Origin: Lineus longissimus
Lineage: Eukaryota; Nemertea; Pilidiophora; Heteronemertea; Lineidae
Length of the DNA: 60,000 nucleotides
Assembly (NCBI RefSeq): GCF_910592395.1
Contig: NC_088326.1
Span: 813,001-873,000 of the forward strand
Reading direction: 5' to 3'
Positions 12,301 to 27,300 of this stretch are shown here, piece after piece. Each line of letters opens with the position of its first letter. Within the stretch, counting starts at the first letter, position 1. Made by a program: the position numbers and the translations under genes. Under the pieces are notes generated by a model. That model worked only from the letters and a program-made list of their open reading frames with translations, was not told where the DNA came from and did not search any database.

Positions 12301-15300
12301 TGGGGAGATAGTTCTGCCTGTCTACTGTACTCCCAAGGAATTCTGATCAAAATCTTGATTCAGTAATTTCCATATGTCTTATTTCTTCGCGAAGCATTCA
12401 TCATCAATACCAATGACACTTCTTTTGAGACTCACAACATCAGCAAACTCTTCGCAGTTCTACGGAACTGTCGTGATTTGGTGCTATTAACCAAATCGAA
12501 TAAACACAATTCAAGTGAAAATCCGCGTTGGAGCTGACAATGCAAATAAAACATGGGAAATTCGTGCGTCAATTAAACGTACGATTAATGGATACACAGA
12601 TAAGGCAGCTCGACTTTTAAACAAATTGGAGAGGAATTGCGCAGAACATAATTATGGCACGATTTCAACGCGACTCACTTAATCGTCCAGAATAAATCTG
12701 CAATTTTCCAGAGCGTCGCAAATCATACATTTCACGCATCACTAAGTAAGTACATACTCCAGAATGTTTCTGGTAAAGAGGTTGTTTATTCTGTCTTCTA
12801 AGGGCTAATTTTTCATGTTCAAGGACTTTCTTCCAATAATCTCAACAATTTTTCTCGTTAAGACAAGTAAACCATATTCAGCTATGTTTACCTAGTTTAA
12901 TCCACGGGAAAGGTTGAAGGGTCCTCCGACAGACTTTCTGTCAGAAGGTTAATTCGGTTTCTGATTGAATGGAGCCCTTCATTTGGAAGAGGTTCTACAG
13001 ACGGAGCAGAAGGATTAAGGAGTACAATGGATATTTGCCCATCGGCTTCAATACAAATCTGCCCTTCTCACTGAATGTTGCCAGTGGCCACATCAGGCCT
13101 CTTCCTTCCCTCTGAAAGTACACAAGAACCCTACCAATATCACGCACCACAAATACAAATCAGTCAAAACAGATGAAGGGCCCGTCGAGGACTGACAGAT
13201 TTAAATTCATCAAATGAGAAATATTCATAACAATATCTGATAATATTTACCCAGCGATGGCACAGTTGGATTGAACCTGTATGCCAGACGTTCGATATGA
13301 ATGGGAGAAACAATGACTGAATGTCACAGGATTGAGATATTTGTGGATTTTTTCAACGAACATTATTCTCTCAGTTTGTTATTTCACGCACAGCTTCTAA
13401 TTGCCACGGTCTGCACTGAATATACCCTGTTTATCTGATAGGGATAGATCTGGCGTAAAGTCAATATTTTTGTCCGGAAGGTCACATAGAAGTCTTGCGG
13501 TTGGCGGATGATGTCACATCGAGAGGCTGAAGATAATTGTACTTGAACTTAACAACCCCAACACAGACCTGAATCAAGTTGATATCAATCAAATGATGTG
13601 GAGTCCATGCAGTGTGCATATGTACAGCGCATGATTAGTGTAATGCACAGCAGAAAATATCAACCGAGTGAAATTGATTTGAGAGCGATTCTTAACCTGC
13701 ACATGCTGAAGAAGGCAAAATTTGTTATCATACACTCGATTAAATTCCCGTAGGTATCCAAAAAATCTAATTACACAGATGTGTCAGACTGTGTTGGCAT
13801 CTCAATATCCCCTAACCGGGCTAATATTTCCATGTTAGCACACGAAGACAGCATAATCGGCCACTAACCAGCAAGATATCTCACCGATGCTGTTGGTCTG
13901 ATCGTGTGGCTTCCGACACCCGGGGCAATCGATCTGAACGGAAGTATTTTGTACCCTTTTATATCGCAGGGCGATGATTTGACAGATGACGGTTCCTGCT
14001 GGCTCTAAATGGTATCGATTCTGAATAACAGTACTACCTTCCCTGGGTTCGATAAACCTGATAGATTGTGATTTGCCAAACACCCCAACGCTCTTAACGT
14101 TATTGGTCCTAGGGAACCACTAATGGTCATACGGCACTTGCTCAACAAGGCTGAAAAGTAACACACCGAAAGCTTCAAAGATGCTGCTGATATTGGACAG
14201 AGTAAAGTGCTAATGGTCAGAAGGCCGTGGACCCCAAAGCTGAATTGTAACACACCAAATGCCTCAAAAGTCTTGCCAATACTGACTGGGATGGGAAGAA
14301 TTGCTAATGATTAGATGGCAGGCGTTCGATGGGGCACTGAATTATTTACTCCAAAAGTGGCGAGCCACAACCTTGTCAATGGTTGGCGGGTTCGTGAACT
14401 GACCGTGGTATAAGCGATGAGATGTCACTGTCTGATTGGTCCTTGAAAAGTGGTGGTCAAGAATAACATGTCATCAACATCATTAGTATCATCATTGTGT
14501 CATCTTAGCCGAAGACTGGGACTTTGTCACAGCCAAGTTCTTCAAACTTTTCGACATGACATCCAGATCTCTTTTCACAGTTTAATAGAAGCACGATATT
14601 ACTCCAATATTCTCAACACCTATCATGCCAGATTTGAAATCTTCAATGAATTCCAATAACAAATCAAACTTTCTCCCTTTTCTAACAATACCAATTCAGC
14701 CAAGGTTGTGTGACATGCAATCACATCATTTCCCGCTCTTTGAAGTGGTGCTGACTTTGCTAATGTGGTCGCATGTGATTACAACTTCCCCATCTTTGTA
14801 TCAAACAACGACAGTAGGGGGCATCCACGGGAGGGAACAACTACCTCGGAGCCCGTGGGTAACTTCTAGCCCTGCCGCATAAGCTGAGCAGACTCCCTCC
14901 TGTCTTGCCTAGAACAGACACTGATAACTGTGCCATCTGACAGGGGCTGCTTTCCAGACCCATGCCATTGCCAAAGCCAACAATGAACCATCTTTCATGG
15001 CATATGACTTCACCAACCACATGACCCTATTACACCCAAGGCAACATTGAGACACGTAGAAGTGAAGTCATCTTCTTCCATTCAATCTCATTTCAGTGTC
15101 ACAAAACATCCTTCGGTCTGATATAAGTCGATTTTTTCTTCCAGAGAAGCAGACACCAACACTGAAGGCTGTCACCCAAATCACAGCCAACCCACCTCCA
15201 ATATCCCCATTTACTCCCGAGGCAACATTTTAAACACGAATAAGCAGATCCACCTCCTTCTATCAAATTCCGTTCAGGGTTACACATTTCATTGGATTAT

Positions 15301-18300
15301 TTCAATCAGGTCTCATGTAGCATGAACATTTTTATCGTTATATTGGATTTGGCTAGGTTTAAGCGCCAGGTGTTCAGAAGTTCTTTATTGTGGATGACAT
15401 TGGAAGATCCAATGAAAAAATCTGGAAACTTTGCTCCAGCTTTTTGCCCATGCAGAACATCTCATATATATTTGGGGCAGCAATTTGATACCAGACAGAG
15501 GGGGAGGAAGTCCAGGGAGAGATAAAGGCTGTCTGTTTTGTTGGCCTCAAATAATTTTGACGTGCTCCCTTAGTGTCATTTGTATTTTCAGTTCGAGGCG
15601 TTTTGGAGCAGAGACTCATACACCACTGTCGGTTTTGCTCGTCTCACATAACACTGCAAGAAAACCAGAAATATTGAATTTTTTTCTGATTCTGGTCTCA
15701 AAGCTCACAAAGGATATGAACCAATATCGTATCAATTCCGATACGCACACCATATCTCGTTATGTACTGTCTCTCTCACTTATGCTCTAATCCCGACTCC
15801 GAGCAGAGAGACTCCTTGACCCAAAGCAATCAGATGTTTTGATTGCCTCGTGCAAAGTGGCCGCCGAAGTGATCACATGATTAGCCTCAGTGCCGTCGAT
15901 TAGCACAAAGTTGGAACAATCGTATTATCTTCTCAAACAAATATCCAAATGGGGGAGTTCGTAATAACGATTAGAGATGGGCTTTTTTACGGTCGTTTGA
16001 TTGAGCAGGCATTCTCAAGCAGTTTATTTGTCACTTTGAATGTTTTTTGACCAATTGAAATGCCTGGGTTATTTTGTGTAATTATCTTTAAGAGAATTGT
16101 GAGTTTGTATTGCTGTTAAAGTTTCAGTGGGCCAGCTTGGTAACAATGTATGCCTTCAAATACCTGCCAACACCTTTAACCATGGATCAAGGAAGAAGAA
16201 AGACAAGATTCTGAACTGCACGAACGCCAAGACTACAGATGTCTGGGAAATGGAACACTTGTAAGCATCTGCCCTGGTCTCCACCATTACCTACGTGGGA
16301 ATCAAGGGAATTAACCACCCATCATCCACATAAAATCCCACAAACATCCAAAGATCACTCCATACAACAAGACACTGCAAAAACAAATCCTGTTCATGGA
16401 ACAAAGTCTTTCAGGAACGGACGAACGACCAATGGCAGGAAAGGTTGCAGGATCAGGCATACAATGGCACAACCTCCGGTCGCGAATCCTCACATCTAAT
16501 CTGCTAATTTCTTACTTACTAATGCAGTCACGCCATTTATACTAATGTCATGTCATTCAGAATTCTTCGGTGAAATACGGCTGTCTTCTGCCAAGGTTTT
16601 TGCCAAGAATACAAATAGCACACTGGACAAAGTGCAATACAAATCTCCTACCTAACAAAGGTCAGCAAAGGAATACGGAAGGTGGCATTAGGAGGTGCAG
16701 TCTCAGACCAAATCACCTTAGCCCTTCACATGGCCATTAAGTAGGAGATACCTTCTGTTATCACAAATCGAAGTGGTCCCTTAGGCATTTGTTGATACCA
16801 TGGACAGTTCCGGATTGACTTATTTCTCACTTTGCCCCTCCAACACAAAGGCCAAAACACCTAACTCCTTAACGCGGCGGCCATTAAGAACGAGATGCCT
16901 TTTGTATTTAATGGAAAAGCCGCCGGCAGTGTCACAAGACCCTGAGCACTGTATCCATAAACCGCAGACGGTGATATTGACCTTTCTCTGATCTGTAATC
17001 GGCACTGGCACCGCATTTGTATGTAAGGGGACTCAATGGCCAATATGCCAATATCCTAGACATGGGGAACACTTGTCGTACCAGGCCTGCTAATTGATAC
17101 CCCAAAGGGCAACGCAAGTATAAAGATTTTTGGAAGAGGCGATTGTTTCCTCAAGAAGTGCCGATATCATTTGGACGTAATAAACCTGGAAAAAATAAGT
17201 AAGTTCTTTCACGTTTAGTCTTTCCTGTAAAGGCCGTTTCTGTTACCAGGAAAAAAGGTTTCCGTGCCCATCTTACAAGGGTGGATTCCCTTCAATGTAA
17301 ACACACACCTTGCCTGATGGGTTTGAGAGGTTGACTGTCAGGGAATGCCATATGCCTGCTGAGGAGATCCTGCCTCAAGCCCTGTCTTGACCTTGATTCT
17401 ACCAAGCTGTAGCGCCAGCAGATCACTTCATCCGACAAGAGAGGTTGCAGGCTCATCTGTTAAGTAGCAAGTGGTCGATGTAAACGGGGGCCTTGCCGTA
17501 GGATTTGAAATATCGACTGACAGAGAATGCCATATGGCGATAAGTTCCTGCCTCGGGCCCTCTCTTGACCATGGCTGCCACCGTATAAAGTTGAAGCTGC
17601 TCAGCTCATATTATGTTAAGTAACAAGAGGTGAACCTTGTTGCAGGGCTTGAAACATGGAATGCTGCCTAAGTACTGAGGTAACTTTGCCGCTGGCACTG
17701 CTCTTGACATTGGATCAGAGGAATAACTGAAAAGCTGAAGCCCCTCGTAAAACTAGCTCATTTTGCTCATCAATTAAGTAGCGAGAGGGTGATGTGTGAG
17801 AGAGACCTTGCCACAGGGTTTGAAATATCGACTGTCAGAAATGACGTGATCAAATATATTCTACCTGGTGCGATTTTAACGACATCTGACAGGTCAAATC
17901 GGAAGGAAGTTCCAACTACCTACAGGATCCTTGATCGTGAATTATTCAAACGTCGACCGTGGGTAGATGTAAATTCCTGATTCACTAGTAATGACAACGG
18001 GGAATATATTACTTGAGGAGCTCCTTGGATGCGGGTAAGATTACGAATTTAAGTGGTGAGGGATGATATGGGCTTCGGGAGAATGCGTTCCAAAGGAATG
18101 GTAACGACTCAAAGCAACAGTTGAGAACGTTGTAAGCTGTTCTTCATTGTTCCAATAAAATGTAAAGATGGTTTGGGTTTTGAGGAAACGAAGTTGGTAG
18201 ACTTGGTCTTCCCAAAGGTGTCCGCACCTCAGAGGCGAATAGAATGGATGATACAATCTCTGTAGCCATGAGATCTCCTTGTATTTCGTCCACGTTACCC

Positions 18301-21300
18301 CCAAACCAGGAGTCCATCCTTGTAATATATTCCCCACTGCGACTTGTCGTCAGTAGACCAAGCATAATGTGGCCTCATTGACAGTCACAACAGCTCGGCC
18401 ATCAGTGTGATCTGTTGCCCGCTTCCCTTTCTACTTGATACCATGGTGACAAGGATCGACAATGCGGCCCACGCTGGGCAGGAAGAGGCTGCAACGACTT
18501 CCACGTCCACTCAGCATAAGATGCCACCATGATAAAAGGGTCATTTTTCTGCCTAGTGATTGGTTAACAGACTTCTTAAACGGATACTTCATTGAGTAGC
18601 TTGAAGAATTCATTACTCCACTTGCCTGTTTTATAGTTTCTTTCCAAGGCAGTCCGTCTGCTTCCCAGAGTGTCACAATCAGCCTCAACTTTCCTACTGA
18701 AAGTGCACATGACATCGCCAACAGGATAAGACATTCAGCCTAGAGTACATTCTACTAACTCAGTTAAAATGAAATAACTTCATTACAGCTTATACTTTAC
18801 CGACTTTGATGGTGTTCGTGTTATTAGAAAGCTTACCTGCAACGAGACGAAGGGGGAGAAACCTAAGTTATCTCGGCTGAAAACTTGAACGAAATACTCT
18901 TTGTAAGTTCATGATAACATGGTATGAATTATACACCAAACACAATGGTACCATCAGAAGGTGCTCGTCGAAAGCTTTCCAAAGAATGGTCATGTCCACA
19001 ACTTCAGATAAGTTTAACTTTTGACCTGTGTCTGATGATTGGCACCAGAATGGGAAGCCACCAGGAAAAGAGAGCATTTCATCTCCAAACCAATTTCAGG
19101 CAGCTCTTTCTCATTGACCTGAGGTGACAGGTTCTTGCCACAACAAACTGTGTTCGTCCCTGGGAGAGACAAATGTTTCAATAGCTTGCCAACAGAGGTG
19201 CAGGTTTTCATCATTAAGTTTGGCCACCCCTGAAGGATTCCCTTATCTTTGACAATAATACTGCTGCTGATTTGTGTGTGTCTCGTGCGTTTGGTCGAGG
19301 GAGTCGCACACCCTGACGCAGTAATCCCATTTCTCCACATTGATCCGTCCATCATGTGGTGAAATAATCATATCATCGTCTTGGGGTCATACCTCGTAGA
19401 AAACATGGTTGGCAGATCAATGTCTGTGGTTTGTACCCACCAACTTATCTCAGTGGTTGGTGAAGTTAGCTGTGAGATTGACAACAATGTAGTAAAACAG
19501 TTACATCCTGATATTATTGATGACCATTGGGCTGTTCTGTGACACTAATCTGCAGATATTATCATGATTGATGGATTACTATCGAAGGTTAGATTTCAGT
19601 ATCTACTGGTCAATGACGTTATCAGACGGTCACTGTTCATTTCGACATCTCATGAGCTTGTTCAAGTCTGATGCGGCTGGTATTTCGGGGCCACGTCTGA
19701 CTTGGAGGATAGAGATGGAACCGACTTGAGAGAACTGCCGAGGACAGGAGGAAGAGGAGGAATCTTTCAGGCAACCTGGTCAGTCTTTGCCAACTCTCTT
19801 CCTGCGCGTTGTTTACATGTGACCAGCAAGATAATAAACAGGGCTGTGCCACAACTTAAGCACATTTTTCTCAGCCCTTTAGTTACAGGTGGCAAAAACC
19901 CGAAATCCCTGCCGATAACTGTTGCCGCCGGCGATGACTGACCTCCGCTTCGGCAACAAACGCAGAATACCAAATCATCCGGTTAAAAACTGTGCGTTGC
20001 CACAAATGATTAGTTGGCATGGCAACGTAAAAAACAAATCAATCGATTGGTTGGTCAACTTTGTTGCGGTATGCTGGGAAAAACGTCGGGGGAATTCTTC
20101 TTCGTCATCAGATATTACTGTAAACGGTCGGAAATGTTTAGTTCTTTGGATGAGGATGATTGCATAATTGATTTAGAGGAACGGGAAGTTAGGAGATTAT
20201 TTGGTGGATTGTGTTGGATTCCTCAAGTTGATGGTTTTTGAGCCAATTCACTTCTGTTCCGTGATCACCTGCAGTGATTAATGTACACTTGGGAGTGTGC
20301 ATGGTACTTTTCAAAAGAATAGTTTAGTGGGGATCCGTTTTATGTAGCCGAAATGTGGAGCTGGAGACCAGAGTCGAGCTCATCTGCTTCAGAGCGGCTG
20401 TCCTCGAATCTCACTTCAGAAGTACCTCTGTTTGGAGAGGGCTTGTTCGAAAGGAGCAACCAGAGATAAATAAAGGTCAAAGGTCATTCTCCAAATTCAC
20501 GCCAACTTATCACAACATCATTAAATGTGACGCATTTACCGTGGGAAATTACGGAAGGCATTGAGTGGCGATCAGCTTCCGACTAACGCATCTGCCACTA
20601 ACACTGTTTGAACTCCCATCAGCCATCGGCGCGCTCATCTGCTCGAAGGTGAGAGGCTGTCCGCTGTAAAGGGCGGTGCATGAAACCTCGGGGTTGTCAT
20701 TTGAATTGCTACAGTTGTCAGACTTGCAGGCAGAGCTACCTTTGTTGTGGGTAGCCTCAGATCTGCCACATCAATCAACCAGCTCTGAGGGATGGCAACA
20801 TCTCAACCAGGCCATCTGGGATTTCCACTTTGTGAGGAGGCACTTGCAGCTTAAGATAGAGCAAATTTTGTCCAAGAGAAAGGTCATGCGTTGTTACCAA
20901 CAAGGAGAAACTGATCAGGCCACTGAGATTTGCCTCTTCTGTCTTCGGGCACCATTGGCATCAGAACATTGAAATCCCAGGGGCTAGGTATGAGCCTTTT
21001 TGCCAAGTGACTAACCATGCCAGCACTCCAAGTGAGCAAAACTAGCTCGACTCCCCTAGCACCTCGATGACAAAGATCCATCCGCTTTGGAGCAACAATA
21101 TGCGATTCAGAAGAGCCGGGAACGAATTTTTCTGATTTCGTACAGTTTCAGGACAGTCTTTGTCTTCAAGGAAATCTCATGTTTCATTCAGCGCGAATGT
21201 GCAGTGAATATGTGAATTGATATTACGATCAGAAGAAATTTACGACCAGCAGCAGAACTCTTATGAGCTGGACTAATTAGTGCTGGTGCTATATTCAATT

Positions 21301-24300
21301 GAGAGGACGTGTCTTTCTTTGATTTAAGTGCAAACTATTAACAAGGGAGAGCTGGAGATTGATGGGACTTTCAAGAGATGCTGATGAGCTAGAGCAATGG
21401 AGATGAAGATATTAACCCTTGCCCCACAGGTGTCCACAATTAGAAATCCACTCACATTAGGTGGATGAAAATTTCTTTCAGTTATACCAATCTGAATGAT
21501 CTAGCTAGACACCTGAATATCAAGGAAAGTTAATCAGGCGACTGTCGAGTCCAAAAGAAAACAAAACTGAACAAAAAGTACATTGATCCCGTATCTCACA
21601 AGATCCATCGAGAATTCCAATTTACCTCTATTCTTTCAACATCTTTGACTCCACTGCTCTCATGAATGTTTAACTAAACGCTGTCAGAGATAGAGGTTGG
21701 TATCTTAGAGAGCTCTATTATTCATACGAGTCAGGCCACTCGATGACTTTTGAGGGCGACATCCTCTTATCTGGTAACTGTACACCATGAAACGTTTGCG
21801 AAGCTACAAGTTGGTCAATTTGCTCATTGATTGGCAGCAGACTAGATATTGTCTCTGCTCCAGAAATCTAATGGTCTAGTGGGCTTGCTAAATTAATGAC
21901 AAAAAAAAAATTTTTTTTTTTTTGTTGCCATTTTGAGTGCGGTGGGCTTGCTAAATGACAAAAAAAAAAAAAAAAAAAATTTCTTGGTTTTTGGCCATTT
22001 TGAGTGCAGTGGGCTTGCTAAATGACAAAAAAAAAAAAAGAAAAATTTTTCTTGGTTTTTGGCCATTTTGAGTGCAGTGGGCTTGCTAAATGAATTTTTT
22101 TTTAAAAATCACATTTTCAGTTAATCGCCTAGCGGCGGGCATGCTAACCAAGATATAAATAAGGTCTCGCCCAACGCGTTAGAGAAGCTCTTTATAGCCA
22201 TTATTGAAATGGAAGCCGAGCATCTGTTTCTCATTCTCCTACTTCCATTATGCCATACTCAGATCTATCAAGTAAATTCAAAGTTTTCGTGGGAGAAAAA
22301 CTGCATGAAACTAATTCCCCGCAGATGCATCACAGAACTGAATTTGTTTAGTTTCTACTCCAATGACCAGAAATCTATGTTTCATTGAGAACCGATGCCA
22401 GTGCATCGAATGTGATTAAAATATGATTTGCTCTGTTGATGTGACTTCGATTGCTTGACTGATGCCGGATCTTCATGCGCCTGTTTGCCAATAAATTCAA
22501 TCAGTGTGTTGCTCTTTGAAAAACTTCGTATGACAAGCACCTGGCGATGATATTGCCCGTCGAAATATCTATTGCTCCAGTTGCACTTCCTCCATGACCA
22601 ATAAAGCTCGACCATTCAACATGCCAACAGACAACGCTGTCTTACTGGGTTAATCAAGAAGAACAGGGCAAACAGAGCCCGCGTGATCGACTTTCACTCA
22701 CAACAAACGAGGCAAAACTAACGAATAGATTAATTAGTCAATCAATGTGACAAACATGGCAGCGAAAGTCGCCGATTGCTCCTCCGATGAAAAATGCCCC
22801 GTTGTCGTCAAACATCAATTTTTCATATTTCATGTTTTTATACAAACTAATTTTCTACTTGAGGGGAGTATCACATGTCGGATTGTAAGATCTAGATGTG
22901 AGTGGTGCAGTTGAGATATCTGAGAAGTGGAGTGATTAACCCCCTTCAGCAAAGTAATTCTGACGTATATTTGTGTTTTTGGAACATCTTTTCTAGTCAA
23001 AAGGGTACGCGCATGTCTCACCAGATACAAAATCTCAACATTTTGATGCAAATTCTGTCAAGCTTGGCGCAGATTCAAGTCCTCAAAGGGTATTGCATAT
23101 GGTTTTCTACAACAAATACCACATCAACATTAGGAAATTGGCCAGGCTTCTCGCTGAAGGTTTCCGCTCACAAGTGGTAAAGCAATTTGCCATCTTTTTC
23201 TCAATGAATTTCAGCAATTAGTTACAAAATGTAAAAAAATATTAATCAAATTTTACTCAAACCAAATAATTCTAATCACGAGCACATATTTTATTAATAA
23301 TATGCAATGGGTAACTAATGAATCATGCCTTTATATTAGAGATAATAAAGTTCTCATCAGAGTACTTCAAAGTGGATGATGTTGACTTTGGAGTTCTTGA
23401 GCAATGGATTCGAGGGAGGTTGGTAAAGTCCTATTGATAATGTGCACGCCTCAAGGTCAGACAGTGGTACCATGGAGTGATTCATAGAAACATGTCCATA
23501 CGATAATTTGGTCCATTAGAGAATGGGAGGTGGTCATATCATAACTGTGTTGTTGATTTTGCATAATATTTGAATTGGAGAGTGGTTAGCAAGGTTTATT
23601 TGATATCATTTTCAAGGTTCCACAGCAGAACTGTGATTCATGAAAACATGTTCAGTGGGTTATTTTTCGTCAGAGCATGAGAGATGCTCAAATCATACTC
23701 AGTTGTTGATTTAGCCATTCTCTATTTTGTTTGTGAATAACCTTCGATATTGGGTGCGGTCTTGTGATTCGGCTTTCACGGTCAGAAACTTATCGCGTGG
23801 ATCTGCCATTTTGCAAAAACCTTGTCCAGACACCTTGGTTTCTGGCAACATTTCACCAACAATTCATCCAATCATTGAACCAATCTCGAATGTCAATTCA
23901 TGCAGCCCCCTTCCATTCTTGCACGAGCGCCACCCATGAAATTTTATCCCCTGGAGGACGGCGCACCCATATTGAGCTCACAAAGGAAACAATTAATAAA
24001 ATTGCTCGTCAAAGATTGACTCACTATGATCACACTCCGGGCGAGACCCTTCCCACGACCTTGAAACCTCTCTCATCAAGATTGCATGCAATAAGATTCA
24101 TCCTTTAACCCTTTAAGTGATACTTCCACTGAATGACCTTGATATCCCCCGCAGCGCTGCAGAAGAGAAGCCTGAAAGAAAAGTCATCCACGATATTTCC
24201 GTTTGCAACCAGCACTCTCACCATATGCCTTGTTCACCTCAACAACCATCATTAACTCCAATGTTCACCATTCAAAGCGTTGATTGAAATTTGACAAGCG

Positions 24301-27300
24301 TGGATACGGTTTCATTTAAATGTCATTGGTTTCACGGAGAGTTTGTCAGGTATTGTGGAAGTTTGTTCCTTGGTAAACTTATCTCGAATGTTGCACTTAT
24401 AGGATGGATTTTTCTTTTCAGCACTTTGATTAAACCTAGCAGCACCAGGCAGAGGTAGATTGGTAGTTTTCACGGTAATTTAGTATGGCCAGCAATTCAC
24501 ACCAGGTCCACAATCGCCACTATAAACAGCGATAAAACATCACATACCCAGATAAATCATAAAACATTGTGGCCTTTCGACTCGAGTCGACCCGCGGGAC
24601 ATTTAACGAGAACCGTCTACGCATATAGATACACATATTTTCATCCCGTTCGTAGACAAATTCATATTGGCGGCATATCATGAAGTCCCAGGGGCCATCA
24701 TCAGATTCTTCTACACTATAAGAATCATGATTTACCACAAGTGTAGATTGACTTCGTACTGTAAGCACACATTTTTCGTACACCAATTCTGAGATGGAGG
24801 TATTTAAACCCAACTTTTATAGCCTTGTGACTGGTCAGTCAAAAGTAAACGACAACAACAAATTTTGAAAAAGATGCATACCGTACCCATGGACGAGTAT
24901 AATCCAATAGGTTAATCATTCGGAAGCGTCATGGTAATCCAGCGTTCGTTAAAATCTCGTTAAATATCGCGGCGATTGAAATTGTATCCTTAATTAGGTT
25001 TATCGTAATTAACTTGGAAGCTAATTAGTAATTTTATCCTTAATTCAAAGGCATTGGCTGCATCTCATATCACAGGTTCCATGTAGGAACTCGTTGAATT
25101 GGGAGACTTTTTGTAAGATCAAATTGACTTTGAACCTACCCTACATTGAAGTCGCCAAATCGGAAGACTGGACCGATTTTCTGCCCAGCGGACGCTTGTA
25201 CAAAAGTCACTTAGTAGTTCACTCGAGACCTATCCATCATGTTATACGAGTACTTTTATTCTAAAGTATGTGTCAAGTTTTGCTAACAGATCACAAATAT
25301 TCGTTCCTTTCACATTCTGATGATGTCAGCAATCGTTTGACCTTCAAATTTTGATGCCCGGATTGAATGAAACTCCCAAGGACTGTTTCTTGGATGAAAT
25401 AGAATGATTCTCACACAGTTAAAGACACTTCTCTTTTCAGTCCTGATTTCCCATCCTTCGAACCTTCAATTCTTTGATTTCACAAATACGCCCAATCACA
25501 ATCTCCACCCGAAAATAATCCGAAAATAACCAAACAAAATTTGAAAACCTGTCCGCAGAAAACTATCCACTACATTGCATGAACTTTGACGCTATTCCCA
25601 GTTCACATGATTTGGTTATTCCGTTGGAGAGGCCAGCGTTGATCCATTGGGGATCTGTCGAGAATGATGCAAGCTGTTGCTAGCCCGAGCTGACGGGATT
25701 GTGAAACAGTAGCAGCACTGACTGCTCACGGGAGAGTCCACTAGCATCAATAGAGGGGAGTGTTGTGGTGAGAGTGGAATAGGTTTAGCAACATTAGCTA
25801 ATCTTTCTTGACGGATTGTGCTAATTGCTGATCACTGCTTTTCATCTGTCGAAAAGGACACTGGACACAACCAGGATCTGTAGACATGGATGTTGGACCC
25901 AACAAAGATTCGACCTCGCAAAACACAGAATCATTGAGTCGGTGACACATGAAGCCAGCCATACAACACAATCAAACTATAAACCAATCATTAAACTAAA
26001 ATTCGACCCCAACAGGATATTCAACCAAATAATCACTCATAATCTCCGAACCATCGATTTGAAATTCACACCCAATTGGACCTGAAATGCTTGATATTGG
26101 TAAAGTTGGATCAAGAAGTATTGGAAAATTCAAACCCGACGATCGATGGTCAAATTACATATCGGCGAAATCGGCGAATTTTTCTAGCATGAAATGAATT
26201 TCTCAAGAAATTGAGTTTGACAAATCTCAGTGAGGCAGAAGAGATTGATTCAAGTTAATAATGTTGTTAACCCCGTCTGTACTGGTTTGAGATTCTATCC
26301 ACATTGGAGAGGACGGCAACACATTACAGAGCAGTATGGTGGTTGGGGCAGATGTCATAGTTGGGGGGGGGGGCATTGCTTCCTCCGGTATAGCCTCTAC
26401 AACACGCACAAGGAATACTGGTGTTATACGCCTCCCTCATTGAAAGATAGCGGCAATCACAGCTAAGTGACTTGCTCCAGGTCACAAGGGATGTGTCAGT
26501 GACCAACAATGCTAACATCCTGAGTCAGGCACCTTTCACTACACCCCACTGGCCCACTTTATTCACCCTCCATAACACAAACTACGCAATTAAAACAGGG
26601 AAAAGTGTGCCGCTATCTCCCTAAGAGAAGCAACTCTCCATCTCGATCCGATTGCCGCTAATTTGACAGACATCTTTCCAAGTCGATAACGACATAATCG
26701 AATACATCACGGAGTAATTAGCCAACGATGTTGAAGAAGGGACGCCAATTCCAAGATTGCAAGTAAATCAAAGTGACGTTGCTTTAGCACAACAAGTGTA
26801 ATATGGACAAGAATAAGACTGTAGGTTGACTTTTCTACGTCAGCTCAAAGGCGCCATTATGCTCATCACAGTGGCTTCTAGAAATGAGGCAGCCTTGTTC
26901 CATGTTCACTTGAGACCTTCTGGCACCACACACCTATGTTTGACTCATTGGACCCCTTGGAACTGGGCCTTATTGCCTAGTAGACCACCCCGTCAATTCT
27001 GCTGTTTCTTTGACTACTGATACGCAATGCCATTCAAGACGTACTGAATCTCAAACGCTCCCAATACCATTGGTACAAACAGCAATAAGCCTCACCACTG
27101 TGTCTCTCAGATAAAGTATTCGTCACGCACCAATCATCGAAATAGCATTTACATTATGATAATTTCATTCCTGGTTGTCTATGATGTCTCTCCCATGAGA
27201 ATGACACAAAGTCGGGCAATACCTGCTCCAGCAAATGATATTAGTAACACGGCTTTGAGTCCGATCGCAGATAAACACACCAATATGGTCAATAAGTCTT

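Noticed and set aside
18041-19400. Cluster of minus-strand frames (60-113 codons) that could be a broken gene
   Set aside because: I tried reading it as a VHS-like helical domain, but that needs repeated frame switches within 100 bp, so the resemblance is not credible.
24520-24813. 97-codon minus-strand frame with protein-like composition
   Set aside because: No recognisable domain, and no convincing pair of splice sites linking it to KIF13 or to another gene.
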